A stretch of 10,291 nt of DNA. Origin: Fidelibacterota bacterium (lineage in GTDB: Bacteria > Fidelibacterota > Fidelibacteria > Fidelibacterales > Fidelibacteraceae). The translations under genes and the position numbers were made by a program. The notes beneath the pieces were generated by a model. The model made no database searches. It saw nothing but the letters and a program-made list of their open reading frames with translations, and had not been told where the DNA came from. Shown here one piece after another: positions 1 through 6,308 of the stretch. Location of the stretch: the NCBI GenBank assembly GCA_030596185.1, contig JAUVKP010000009.1:1-10291 (forward strand). The letters are read 5' to 3'. How positions within the stretch are numbered: the first letter of the stretch is position 1; every line of letters starts with the position of its first letter.

Positions 1-2
1 GG

Positions 3-608
3 AAACTTGCCAAAAAACTAATGGGCGATCATACTGAAAGCAGCTACGCTTATGATCCCTTGAGGGTAATGTCTGAGATAGGGGGCAAGGGTCTGATCGT
101 TGGGAAAGATGTTATTGGCGTGGGCACTACTCATGTTGCTATGGGACTTCTTGGATATAGACAAAAAAGACCCAAGGTAGGAGTCCGTTACAAAAACGAC
201 GAGGGAGAAGTAAAGCTTTTTAAGCTAGATTGGCAAGGAATGTGCAGTGATGGATTCCATATCTTTTTTCCCGAATACGATAAAGTTTCCGGAACTATTA
301 TTTCGAAAGCCAAAATTGGGAATGCGGACACCAAATTAACCGATATGAAAAAAACTATGGAAATCGAATTAAAGATCCTAGGTAAAGACCCACACTTTTT
401 TATGTGTCGGGATAAAGATTGTTTTTGCTGTCGGCTCAGTTGGGAGTTCTCTACAAGCCGGCCGTTCATGTTTTTACTGAGAAGCTTATTTACATTTAAC
501 CGCAAAAATTTAAAATTATTTTTCAGAGATTATATAAATGGTGTGTGGCAACCGGAAACACCACGCAAAGATTTGTTGTTTATGGGAAAATCTTATTACA
601 AGAGATGA
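3..608 (+). CDS. AAC(3)/FrbF-family N-acyltransferase, C-terminal part (5' end outside window)
   Basis: The reading frame is open to the left edge, so the ATG at 21 is very probably internal. About 201 residues are visible, against roughly 260-290 for a usual family member. From the ATG at 21, residues 3-30 contain a DH...Y-x-Y-DPL...GGKGLIVG block that resembles the AAC(3) pattern DH-x-DYGYGPGSP-x-x-K(L)-x-x-GGKVL-x-LG. It is followed by GVGTTHVA (33-40), the counterpart of the GVG...T-x-LH segment. Family members transfer an acyl group, usually acetyl, from acyl-CoA to an amine. In surface-polysaccharide loci the acceptor is probably an amino sugar rather than an aminoglycoside drug, but that is inference. 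Residues 129-137 carry a cysteine cluster (C129, C134, C136, C137), and the last 60 residues are basic. The gene ends 25 bp before the stop of the convergent lyase gene. The family is fairly sure, the substrate is not. Confidence 0.72.
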   Translation, partial: KLAKKLMGDHTESSYAYDPLRVMSEIGGKGLIVGKDVIGVGTTHVAMGLLGYRQKRPKVGVRYKNDEGEVKLFKLDWQGMCSDGFHIFFPEYDKVSGTIISKAKIGNADTKLTDMKKTMEIELKILGKDPHFFMCRDKDCFCCRLSWEFSTSRPFMFLLRSLFTFNRKNLKLFFRDYINGVWQPETPRKDLLFMGKSYYKR

Positions 609-633
609 TTTATTCATCCTCGCACCATATAAT

Positions 634-1539
634 TTATTTCATCGCCTCAAAATTAAGAATGTTTTCATAACGCTTAACAATATTCATAGCTCGCTTAAGC
701 GTGGGTGGTGATACAAATATTTTATTTACCACCGACACACCCGTACCCGTTTCATCATTTTCTTTTGAAATCCGCAGCATTTCATAAGCTTCATCAACTT
801 TTTCTTTTGGGGGAGTATAACGCTCTTTAGCAATCGGAATCTGTGAGGGCGAGATCAAAAGCATCCCTTCGAACCCTAATTCCAGAGCAGGTTGAATAAA
901 AGCCCGTAACCCCTCATCGTTCCGGACTTGTATATAAGGTGTATCAATTGGGATTATGCCCGCAGAACGACAAGCCATTAATACGCTGCTTCTGGCTGTC
1001 TGCAGGGAACGTCCATCCGGTCCGTGAAATCCTTCCATATCACCCAATAGATCTTCTGCCCCAAAGAGCAATCCGATTATTCTTTTGGATGCCATCGCAA
1101 TTTCGTCTACATGAATGACAGATGAAGGTGTTTCAATAATAACAATAATTTTAAAATGGCCATTTGTCAGCTTTAGCTCTTTTTCCTTTTCAGAAAGCAT
1201 TTCATCAAATATTTTGATATCACCTGCCGAGTAAGGCTTTGTATACAAAAAACCATCAAGGTTTTCACATGCCACACCATCTACATCCAATTTTGTTTGT
1301 CCGGTTGACAGGGAATTAACACGAACGAACACGGGCCGGGGATCAATAAGATTAGAATTCAAGATCTTTTTTACATTAGCCCTTGCCGCAGTTTTAAATT
1401 TTTCGGGAACACCATCTTCAACATCCATCACAATACAATCACAATCAGATTGAAATGCGCGACTGATATATTTATCGTTATTTCCGGCAACGATCAATGG
1501 TGTTCTTAAAACGGGTTTCCCGTTATATCTGGTTTTCAT
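634..1539 (-). CDS. HpcH/HpaI aldolase / citrate lyase beta-like CoA-ester lyase (CitE family)
   Basis: This 301-residue protein is of ordinary length for the CitE-like, malyl-CoA/citramalyl-CoA lyase branch. These are cytosolic TIM-barrel, Mg-dependent enzymes that cleave or form C-C bonds next to a CoA thioester. Visible motifs in order: an RTPL-x-VAGN start (12-20), DVEDGV (39-44), RVN (73-75), IIETP (134-138, with the presumed metal-binding E136), GAEDL (160-164, with the presumed metal-binding D163), DTPY (199-202) and SPSQIPIAKERYTPP (230-244). The usual G-K-x-x-IHP-x-Q-I block reads GMLLISPSQI, so Lys and His are replaced. The ATG is preceded by AAGGAA seven bases upstream, directly after the stop of the maoC-like gene, giving an 11-bp gap and an obvious operon. 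Paired with that hydratase, the likely reaction is cleavage of a malyl-, methylmalyl- or citramalyl-type CoA ester, or the reverse condensation. The exact substrate cannot be read from sequence. Confidence 0.85.
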   Translation of the reverse strand: MKTRYNGKPVLRTPLIVAGNNDKYISRAFQSDCDCIVMDVEDGVPEKFKTAARANVKKILNSNLIDPRPVFVRVNSLSTGQTKLDVDGVACENLDGFLYTKPYSAGDIKIFDEMLSEKEKELKLTNGHFKIIVIIETPSSVIHVDEIAMASKRIIGLLFGAEDLLGDMEGFHGPDGRSLQTARSSVLMACRSAGIIPIDTPYIQVRNDEGLRAFIQPALELGFEGMLLISPSQIPIAKERYTPPKEKVDEAYEMLRISKENDETGTGVSVVNKIFVSPPTLKRAMNIVKRYENILNFEAMK

Positions 1540-1550
1540 TATACGTTCCT

Positions 1551-2012
1551 TTATTTTGGTATTAGCACATGGCGTCGAAGGGTTAGCACTTTATCACTGT
1601 TTTGATTATAGGCGCGTGTTTCCACGTAAACAATTCCACGATCCGATTTACTCTTTGATTCCCGAACGGCAAGAATTTCGGTTTCGGCACGCAGGGTGTC
1701 ACCAATAAAAACAGGTCCATCATGTGTGACCTTTTCATAATCCAGATTGGCAATAGCTTTCCCGCTAATTTCTGAAACGGTCATTCCTACAACCATAGAA
1801 AAAACAAGGGTACCGACCACAAGAATTTTTCCATGCTGTTGCTCTTTGCAATATACCGCATCAAGATGTACAGGATGATGGTTCATAGTTAACAGAGTAA
1901 AAAGATTATTGTCACTTTCTGTTATTGTTTTTCCCGGCCAGTGCTTAAAAACATCTCCGACCTTAAAATCACCCAAGAGTCCACCAAAACTATCTCGCAT
2001 TTCGTGTATCAT
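1551..2012 (-). CDS. MaoC-family enoyl-CoA hydratase (mesaconyl/itaconyl-CoA hydratase-like)
   Basis: This is a single hot-dog-fold domain of 153 residues. The hydratase signature lies at residues 29-51, ending in LTMNHHPVHLD. His49 corresponds to the catalytic His of (R)-specific hydratases. The position usually held by the catalytic Asp is Asn44. From memory, this LTMN-x-x-P-x-HLD form is typical of the clade around mesaconyl-CoA hydratase that is often found next to CitE-like lyases. Further family-like segments are GDTLRAETEIL (104-114) and the ESKS...AYNQ strand pair (118-137). Such enzymes add water reversibly across the double bond of an enoyl-CoA in the cytosol. It is the first gene of the two-gene minus-strand operon. 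The ATG has an excellent SD (AAGGAT, seven bases upstream) inside an 11-bp tandem repeat. The family is firm. Mesaconyl- or itaconyl-type substrates are only suggested by the clade and the adjacent lyase. Confidence 0.87.
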   Translation of the reverse strand: MIHEMRDSFGGLLGDFKVGDVFKHWPGKTITESDNNLFTLLTMNHHPVHLDAVYCKEQQHGKILVVGTLVFSMVVGMTVSEISGKAIANLDYEKVTHDGPVFIGDTLRAETEILAVRESKSKSDRGIVYVETRAYNQNSDKVLTLRRHVLIPK

Positions 2013-2033
2013 TATTATATCCTTATTATATCC
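2012..2033 (-). repeat. Perfect 11-bp tandem repeat containing the maoC-like ribosome binding site
   Basis: On the + strand TTATTATATCC occurs twice in direct succession (2012-2022 and 2023-2033). On the - strand this reads GGATATAATAA twice, the second copy running into the ATG. The start-proximal copy, with the preceding AA, forms the AAGGAT Shine-Dalgarno. Each copy also carries a perfect TATAAT, so the distal one could act as a -10 box. Confidence 0.85.
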
Positions 2034-2057
2034 ATTCAGTGAGTTTCACAGTGTCAA
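2025..2057 (-). promoter_or_regulatory. Possible minus-strand promoter for the hydratase/lyase operon
   Basis: On the - strand a perfect TTGACA (2052-2057) lies upstream of a perfect TATAAT (2025-2030). The spacer is 21 bp, clearly longer than the usual 16-18, so this would be a weak or activator-dependent sigma70-type promoter, or coincidence in AT-rich DNA. Transcription from it would leave a very short leader that still includes the AAGGAT ribosome binding site. Confidence 0.3.
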
Positions 2058-2063
2058 TTTAAT

Positions 2064-2094
2064 TTGATTTATCCAAATCTGAGATAAATTATAC
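2064..2094 (+). promoter_or_regulatory. Weak candidate promoter and inverted repeat for the plus-strand operon
   Basis: TTGATT (2064-2069) is followed 18-19 bases later by a TATA-like stretch (ATTATAC, 2088-2094). The same segment contains the inverted repeat ATTTATC-N9-GATAAAT (2067-2073 and 2083-2089), which could be an operator. Both matches are imperfect or short in an AT-rich region, so the support is weak. Use of this site would give a leader of about 130 bases containing the hairpin at 2160-2184. Confidence 0.22.
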
Positions 2095-2159
2095 ATTTTT
2101 TCATTCAAAAACCATATTTAAGCATAAGAATCTTTTTTAACAGGTAAACATTAAAATAA

Positions 2160-2184
2160 TTCTGCGAACAAAAATTTCACAGAA
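2160..2184 (+). promoter_or_regulatory. Imperfect 9-bp inverted repeat / potential stem-loop upstream of the main operon
   Basis: TTCTGCGAA (2160-2168) and TTCACAGAA (2176-2184) are inverted copies matching at 8 of 9 positions, separated by the 7-base loop CAAAAAT. The repeat ends 48 bases before the GTG start at 2233. No U-tract follows, so it is not an intrinsic terminator. It could be a dimeric-regulator site or a leader hairpin. Confidence 0.4.
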
Positions 2185-2232
2185 CAGTAAAAAAATCATT
2201 CATAAAACAGAAATAATTATTTAGTTTTATGT

Positions 2233-3567
2233 GTGAAAGGTACTTTAACGGCAAATCAACGGGAATATGTCTTATTCCACCTTAATTATATATTCGAATT
2301 ATCGCCTGAAATTCGTAAGTGGATGGTTTTTGGGGAAATTAATGAAGGCCATATTTGTTTCACACAAAGTTCAAAAGACTTTGATGAAGATAACGTATTA
2401 TGGATTGACGATCTCCCTGTTTTATTTCCCGAAAGTTATGATAGTCCAATATATACATTTGAAAATGGCACGCTCATATTTCATCAGGATCTGTTAAAAT
2501 CAGCATTTTATCTTTTATCGGGATATCAGGAATACAGATCTTCCCAAAAAGACACATTGGGCCGTTTCCCATATGAAGGATCGATCCAAGGCAAGCTAAA
2601 GATCATTCACCGTCCTGTTGTTAATGAATATTTTGAGCTTATTGCTGATGCTATCAAAGTGTTTTGCAGATATCATCGGATCCCGTTCAACAAACAACAA
2701 CTATTTAAAAAGTTTGGATTTTTCCTTACTCATGATGTGGACCGTATTGACAAGTATTCATTTCACACTGTTAAGGGAAAAATCAAAAAAGGTCCCTTTA
2801 AAACAGCAATTCAGCAAACTCTGCGCTGGCTTAATCCCTTTTATAGAAAAAATCCTTATTGGTCATATGATTATCTGAACACTATCGAAGATAAGCTTGG
2901 TATAAGATCCTGTTATTATTTTTTAAACAAAGATGTAAAACACGAAGATAGTTATTATAAATTTTCCAACGCAAAGATCAGAAAATTAATTACCAATCTG
3001 GAAGATAGATCTAAAGAGATCGGCTTGCATGGTGGCGTAAGATCCTCAAACGATCCGGTCTTGATAGAAAAGAATTTTAAGGAACTACAAGAAGTAAGCA
3101 GAAATACGATAATGGGGAATCGTCAACATCGCCTGATATTTAATTTACCCCAAACAATGAAATACTTATTTGATAACAATATATATTATGACAGCAGCTT
3201 GGGCTTTGCAGCGCATGAAGGTTTTAGAAACAGCTATTGCCTGCCATTTAAATTGTTTGATTTTGAACAAGATAAAATGATAAATGTCTGGGAAATCCCC
3301 CTAAATGTTATGGATGGATCTTTGTTCAATTACCGGAATTTGAGTTATAATGAAGCTCTTGATTCTGTAATGGGCTTGGTAAAAATGACCAAAAAATACC
3401 ACGGAGTGATAACACTCTTGTTCCACCCTGATTTTATGGACGAAGAAGAACGTCCCGGAATAAGAGAATTTTATGAAAAAACATTAACTATGATCATGAA
3501 TAAAAAAGCGCAGAGTGTTACGGGCTTCGATATAATGAAATTACTTGGAGATATCGATGTTCATTGA
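2233..3567 (+). CDS. DUF7033-type polysaccharide deacetylase (NodB-like, CE4-related)
   Basis: The protein has 444 residues. An N-terminal region of about 150 residues resembles the domain that precedes the deacetylase fold in this subfamily. The NodB-like barrel follows: THDVD (166-170, metal and catalytic Asp motif), IGLHGG (263-268, with His266), GNRQH (295-299), YDSSLGF (319-325), GFR (330-332), WEIPL (353-357) and LLFHPDF (395-401). The second His of the classical H-x-x-x-H motif is not visible (R270 is at +4), as I recall for this subclass. There is no signal peptide, so it probably acts in the cytoplasm, on nucleotide- or lipid-linked sugars if it is an N-deacetylase (inference). The start is GTG without a clear Shine-Dalgarno. 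In-frame stops at 2188 and 2203 limit extension, and the next in-frame ATG (residue 31) would cut into the N-terminal domain. It heads the operon, and its end overlaps the next gene by 11 bp. Confidence 0.82.
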   Translation: MKGTLTANQREYVLFHLNYIFELSPEIRKWMVFGEINEGHICFTQSSKDFDEDNVLWIDDLPVLFPESYDSPIYTFENGTLIFHQDLLKSAFYLLSGYQEYRSSQKDTLGRFPYEGSIQGKLKIIHRPVVNEYFELIADAIKVFCRYHRIPFNKQQLFKKFGFFLTHDVDRIDKYSFHTVKGKIKKGPFKTAIQQTLRWLNPFYRKNPYWSYDYLNTIEDKLGIRSCYYFLNKDVKHEDSYYKFSNAKIRKLITNLEDRSKEIGLHGGVRSSNDPVLIEKNFKELQEVSRNTIMGNRQHRLIFNLPQTMKYLFDNNIYYDSSLGFAAHEGFRNSYCLPFKLFDFEQDKMINVWEIPLNVMDGSLFNYRNLSYNEALDSVMGLVKMTKKYHGVITLLFHPDFMDEEERPGIREFYEKTLTMIMNKKAQSVTGFDIMKLLGDIDVH

Positions 3568-5206
3568 ATACTCGCCGAACAAAATAGATATAACAAATTT
3601 TATACCAAAGCCACACACCGAGATCAATGTTCTTGTAAGGGGCTATATCATTCATCATGATAAACTTTACCTTGGAGATGAAAACACTGAGTATATTCGT
3701 CGTGATTATCTTGAGACTGATTTTGTTTCAAAAGTAGAGAAATATAATGGATGTTGGCAGATCGTTATTGTCGATATTCCTCAAAAGAAATTACTTATTA
3801 TAAATGATCGCTGGGGAACATACCCCTTATTTAAGTTACAGAATAATGAAAAATTGTTGATTTCCGATAATTGGAGAAAGCTTTTGCCCTTTAGCAATAG
3901 AAAACCAGATAAACAAAGCTCATATGAAATGGCATCCTTTGGCTATGTTATGGGCAATAAAACCCTTATTGAAAATATTAAAGATTTTCCTGCGCACAGC
4001 ATAAGCGAATATTCTATTGTTGAGAATTGCGTTATTTATCAAGAAAACAGCTATTGGCATTTAAAGTATAAGTTTCAAGCGGCTAACGAAAAACAAAAAG
4101 AAAAAGAATTTGCTGAGCTTTGGCAACAACAATTAGCTATTTATGCCAATGCTGTAAAACGTCTTGGAAACGCTTGCTATATTCCCATGTCCGGTGGTTT
4201 GGACAGTCGCTTACTGGCCACCGAGTTCGATAAATACGGGATCAATAATTATGCCATGACCTTTGGCTCATACGAGGGGTATGGAGAAATTGAAATTGCC
4301 GTAAAGGTGATAAGTGAACTAAATCATTCTGCTGAACATTATATTCAATATTTAAATCAGGAAGTATTGGAAAAACTTGCGGACTCCCCACAGCATTGCA
4401 ACCGGATTACAACATCCTATTTTGGGCAAATGTATCTGGATTATTTCTATGAGATCATGGAAAAATGTCAAGTAATTGCGCCGGGGTTCAGGGGTGATTT
4501 TATGTGCGGCAGTCTTATTCGGAACAGGATGTTAAAATGGAAGACGAATGAAGACGCCATTAACTATATTCTGGAACAACGCAGTGCACCCATGGTAAAG
4601 GCGTTCTATAAAAATGAAAAATATAAAGCTTATATAGAAAAAGCAATAACATCTGATTATCCTAAAGAAGACGATGTGATTTCCAACTATGTTCGTTGGT
4701 TTCTTGAAAATGATATCCGGAGATATCTCATTCGCTCGGTTATCATTGAAAAAGCCCCTCATGGACATTTAATTTTGCCATTTTTTGATTATAAACTGAT
4801 AGATTTTTTTCTGGAGTTACCGGTAGAACTATTGATCAATAAAAGATTATATGTAAACACTCAGATCAAGTATTTATATGATCATTGCCCTGCATTACTT
4901 AAAATTCCCAGGGCCAAACCAAAGGAAAAGATCAAGCCAATACGAAGTCGGATAACTCACGAATATGTTTCAAAATTAAGGAAAAAGATCAGACAGTCTC
5001 TTATTGGAGCACAAGATAAAACGCAATGGGATAAAAATATTGATTGGTATAAGATCTACGATAACATGATCTTGCCGGATTGGATGGATAAAGATCTTAT
5101 TCACCACCCATTATTAAAAAAAGCCCCAACCTACATTAAGTATTTTGACACGGTATCAAAAGTGTACATGGAGATGAAGAATGTTGAAAATAGCAATTCT
5201 GGGTGA
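3557..5206 (+). CDS. Asparagine synthase-like ATP-dependent amide ligase lacking the glutaminase cysteine
   Basis: I place the start at the ATG at 3557, because GGAG (3547-3550) sits six bases upstream; a TTG at 3545 is less likely. The product has 549 residues. The N-terminal half (about 20-170) has the shape of a class II glutamine amidotransferase domain, with YNGCWQIVIVD (63-73) and INDRWGTYPLF (82-92) matching the usual LNG-x-FAF...RDR-x-G-x-x-PLY. However, it begins MFIEYSP rather than MCGI, so the nucleophilic Cys2 is absent. The synthase domain is intact: SGGLDSR (212-218, pyrophosphate loop), PGFRGDFMCG (309-318, counterpart of the SG-x-GADE-x-F-x-G block) and LPFFDYKLIDFFLELP (407-422). 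Such enzymes adenylate a carboxylate and form an amide. Without glutaminase activity, free ammonia or another amine may be the acceptor. It overlaps the deacetylase by 11 bp and the CapA-like gene by 26 bp. Probably cytoplasmic, possibly modifying a uronic acid or amino sugar (inference). Confidence 0.86.
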   Translation: MFIEYSPNKIDITNFIPKPHTEINVLVRGYIIHHDKLYLGDENTEYIRRDYLETDFVSKVEKYNGCWQIVIVDIPQKKLLIINDRWGTYPLFKLQNNEKLLISDNWRKLLPFSNRKPDKQSSYEMASFGYVMGNKTLIENIKDFPAHSISEYSIVENCVIYQENSYWHLKYKFQAANEKQKEKEFAELWQQQLAIYANAVKRLGNACYIPMSGGLDSRLLATEFDKYGINNYAMTFGSYEGYGEIEIAVKVISELNHSAEHYIQYLNQEVLEKLADSPQHCNRITTSYFGQMYLDYFYEIMEKCQVIAPGFRGDFMCGSLIRNRMLKWKTNEDAINYILEQRSAPMVKAFYKNEKYKAYIEKAITSDYPKEDDVISNYVRWFLENDIRRYLIRSVIIEKAPHGHLILPFFDYKLIDFFLELPVELLINKRLYVNTQIKYLYDHCPALLKIPRAKPKEKIKPIRSRITHEYVSKLRKKIRQSLIGAQDKTQWDKNIDWYKIYDNMILPDWMDKDLIHHPLLKKAPTYIKYFDTVSKVYMEMKNVENSNSG

Positions 5207-6308
5207 TTTTATACAAACACCCGAATTTAAGATTGACGAAAAATTGTTAGCTATACTTCAGGACACAGATTTCAACATTGCAAACCTGGAAGCCCCTTTC
5301 ATTACAGAAAAAAACAAACCGGTCAATGGGAAATTTGGGTTGTATCAGAAAATCCCCGATTGCAGCTTGCTGAAGACCTTAAATATTAAAATTGTCAGCC
5401 TTGCCAACAATCATGTCAGCGACTTCGGCATAGAAGGTTTTAGAAATACCAAAGAGGTCCTAAATAAAAATAATATACATTTTTTTGGAGCCGGAGAAAC
5501 GCCGGAAGAAGCGGAAAAAGCTGCGATCTATTCCTGCAAGGGAATGGAAATATCCTGCCGCGGTGCCATGTCCCGATATTTAACACATTTTCACGCAGGC
5601 GAACAAGAATTTGGAACAGTTGATATTAATGCCGACAAGATGATCGAAACATTAAAGAATGACAAAGCAGATATTAAGATTGTTTATAATCACTGGAATC
5701 AGGAATACGAAGATTTCCCCGAGCCAATTTACAAAGAAGATGCGGAAAGAATCATTCAACATTCACATGTGATCGCCGGGAGTCATTCACATTGTATTCA
5801 GGGTATAGGAAATTACAAAGCAGGCCCCATTTTCTATAGTCTTGGCAATTTTTCTCTTCCCAATTGCCGGTATTATAACTGTGAAGTGTCAAAATATCGT
5901 CCAAAATCATATCATTCATTTTTTCCTGTCCTTCATATCACGGCAGAAAGCATTAAATATGAAATAATTCCCTTTCAGCTTAATTCGAACGGAGCTGTAC
6001 TGAATTCGGTACAGGCAGATCAAACAAAAGCAATAAAAAAGCGGATCAAGAAAATATCAAGACCTCTGGAATTGGGAAAAAAGGATTATTTGCAATTTTA
6101 TAAGAAACATCGGGATCGAAAGATGCGTAAGCCGCTTACCCGAAGTCATCAACGAAACAGTATGAATTTAAAAATGTATCGTGTAAAATATAAGTTCATA
6201 AGCGGTCTTGAGTCAAAACTCGCAAATATATTGGACAAATTGGGATGGCGAGAAAAAGCACGGCGACGTTTTCGGTACATTATTGACAAGATCCATAAGG
6301 CAAAATAA
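5181..6308 (+). CDS. CapA/PgsA-family metallophosphatase-like protein
   Basis: The protein has 375 residues. The CapA core occupies about 1-265: ILGDF (6-10), IANLEAPF (33-40), LANNHVSDFG (74-83), NHWNQEYEDFPEP (170-182, where the family typically has H-x-G-x-E), AGSHSHCIQG (199-208) and YSLGNF (219-224). The fold is that of calcineurin-type metallophosphatases. In Bacillus, CapA/PgsA is needed for poly-gamma-glutamate capsule, with its exact chemistry unsettled. Here no signal peptide or N-terminal membrane anchor is present, so a cytoplasmic location is suggested. Residues 281-375 form a very basic extension with 33 Lys/Arg against 7 Asp/Glu. The ATG at 5181 has GGAG seven bases upstream and overlaps the AsnB-like gene by 26 bp, which implies co-translation with it. 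The family is well supported. The function in this locus is unknown, and poly-glutamate synthesis is unlikely because no PgsB/CapB ligase is seen. Confidence 0.84.
   Translation: MLKIAILGDFIQTPEFKIDEKLLAILQDTDFNIANLEAPFITEKNKPVNGKFGLYQKIPDCSLLKTLNIKIVSLANNHVSDFGIEGFRNTKEVLNKNNIHFFGAGETPEEAEKAAIYSCKGMEISCRGAMSRYLTHFHAGEQEFGTVDINADKMIETLKNDKADIKIVYNHWNQEYEDFPEPIYKEDAERIIQHSHVIAGSHSHCIQGIGNYKAGPIFYSLGNFSLPNCRYYNCEVSKYRPKSYHSFFPVLHITAESIKYEIIPFQLNSNGAVLNSVQADQTKAIKKRIKKISRPLELGKKDYLQFYKKHRDRKMRKPLTRSHQRNSMNLKMYRVKYKFISGLESKLANILDKLGWREKARRRFRYIIDKIHKAK

Larger units (their letters stand above)
2034..2232. other. Divergent intergenic region, no gene
   Basis: This roughly 200-bp AT-rich spacer lies between the divergent minus-strand CoA-ester operon and the plus-strand polysaccharide operon. 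It is closed by stops in the frame of the downstream gene (TAA at 2188 and 2203). Apart from the listed promoter candidates and inverted repeats, I see no RNA gene, riboswitch or terminator in it. Confidence 0.7.

Noticed and set aside
21..23. ATG at 21 as the true start of the first gene
   Set aside because: The frame stays open to the left edge, the AAC(3) fold needs about 60-80 more N-terminal residues, and there is no Shine-Dalgarno before it.
188..505. Minus-strand open frame of 105 codons
   Set aside because: It lies wholly inside the acyltransferase gene, shows no family motif and has no ribosome binding site worth noting.
3..608. Aminoglycoside resistance gene
   Set aside because: The fold is AAC(3)-like, but the polysaccharide context and divergence from the drug-enzyme motifs argue for a sugar N-acyltransferase.
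609..633. Terminator between the convergent acyltransferase and lyase genes
   Set aside because: The 25-bp gap has no GC-rich stem followed by a T-tract on either strand.
3545..3547. TTG at 3545 as start of the AsnB-like gene
   Set aside because: The ATG at 3557 is correctly spaced from GGAG (3547-3550), whereas the TTG overlaps that Shine-Dalgarno.
4532..4768. Minus-strand open frame inside the AsnB-like gene
   Set aside because: It is antisense to a conserved synthase domain. Its Phe/Ile-rich composition is what the reverse complement of Lys/Asn/Asp-rich codons gives.
5181..6308. Poly-gamma-glutamate capsule operon
   Set aside because: Only the CapA-like component is present. No PgsB/CapB ligase or PgsC/CapC is seen, and the neighbours are glycan genes.
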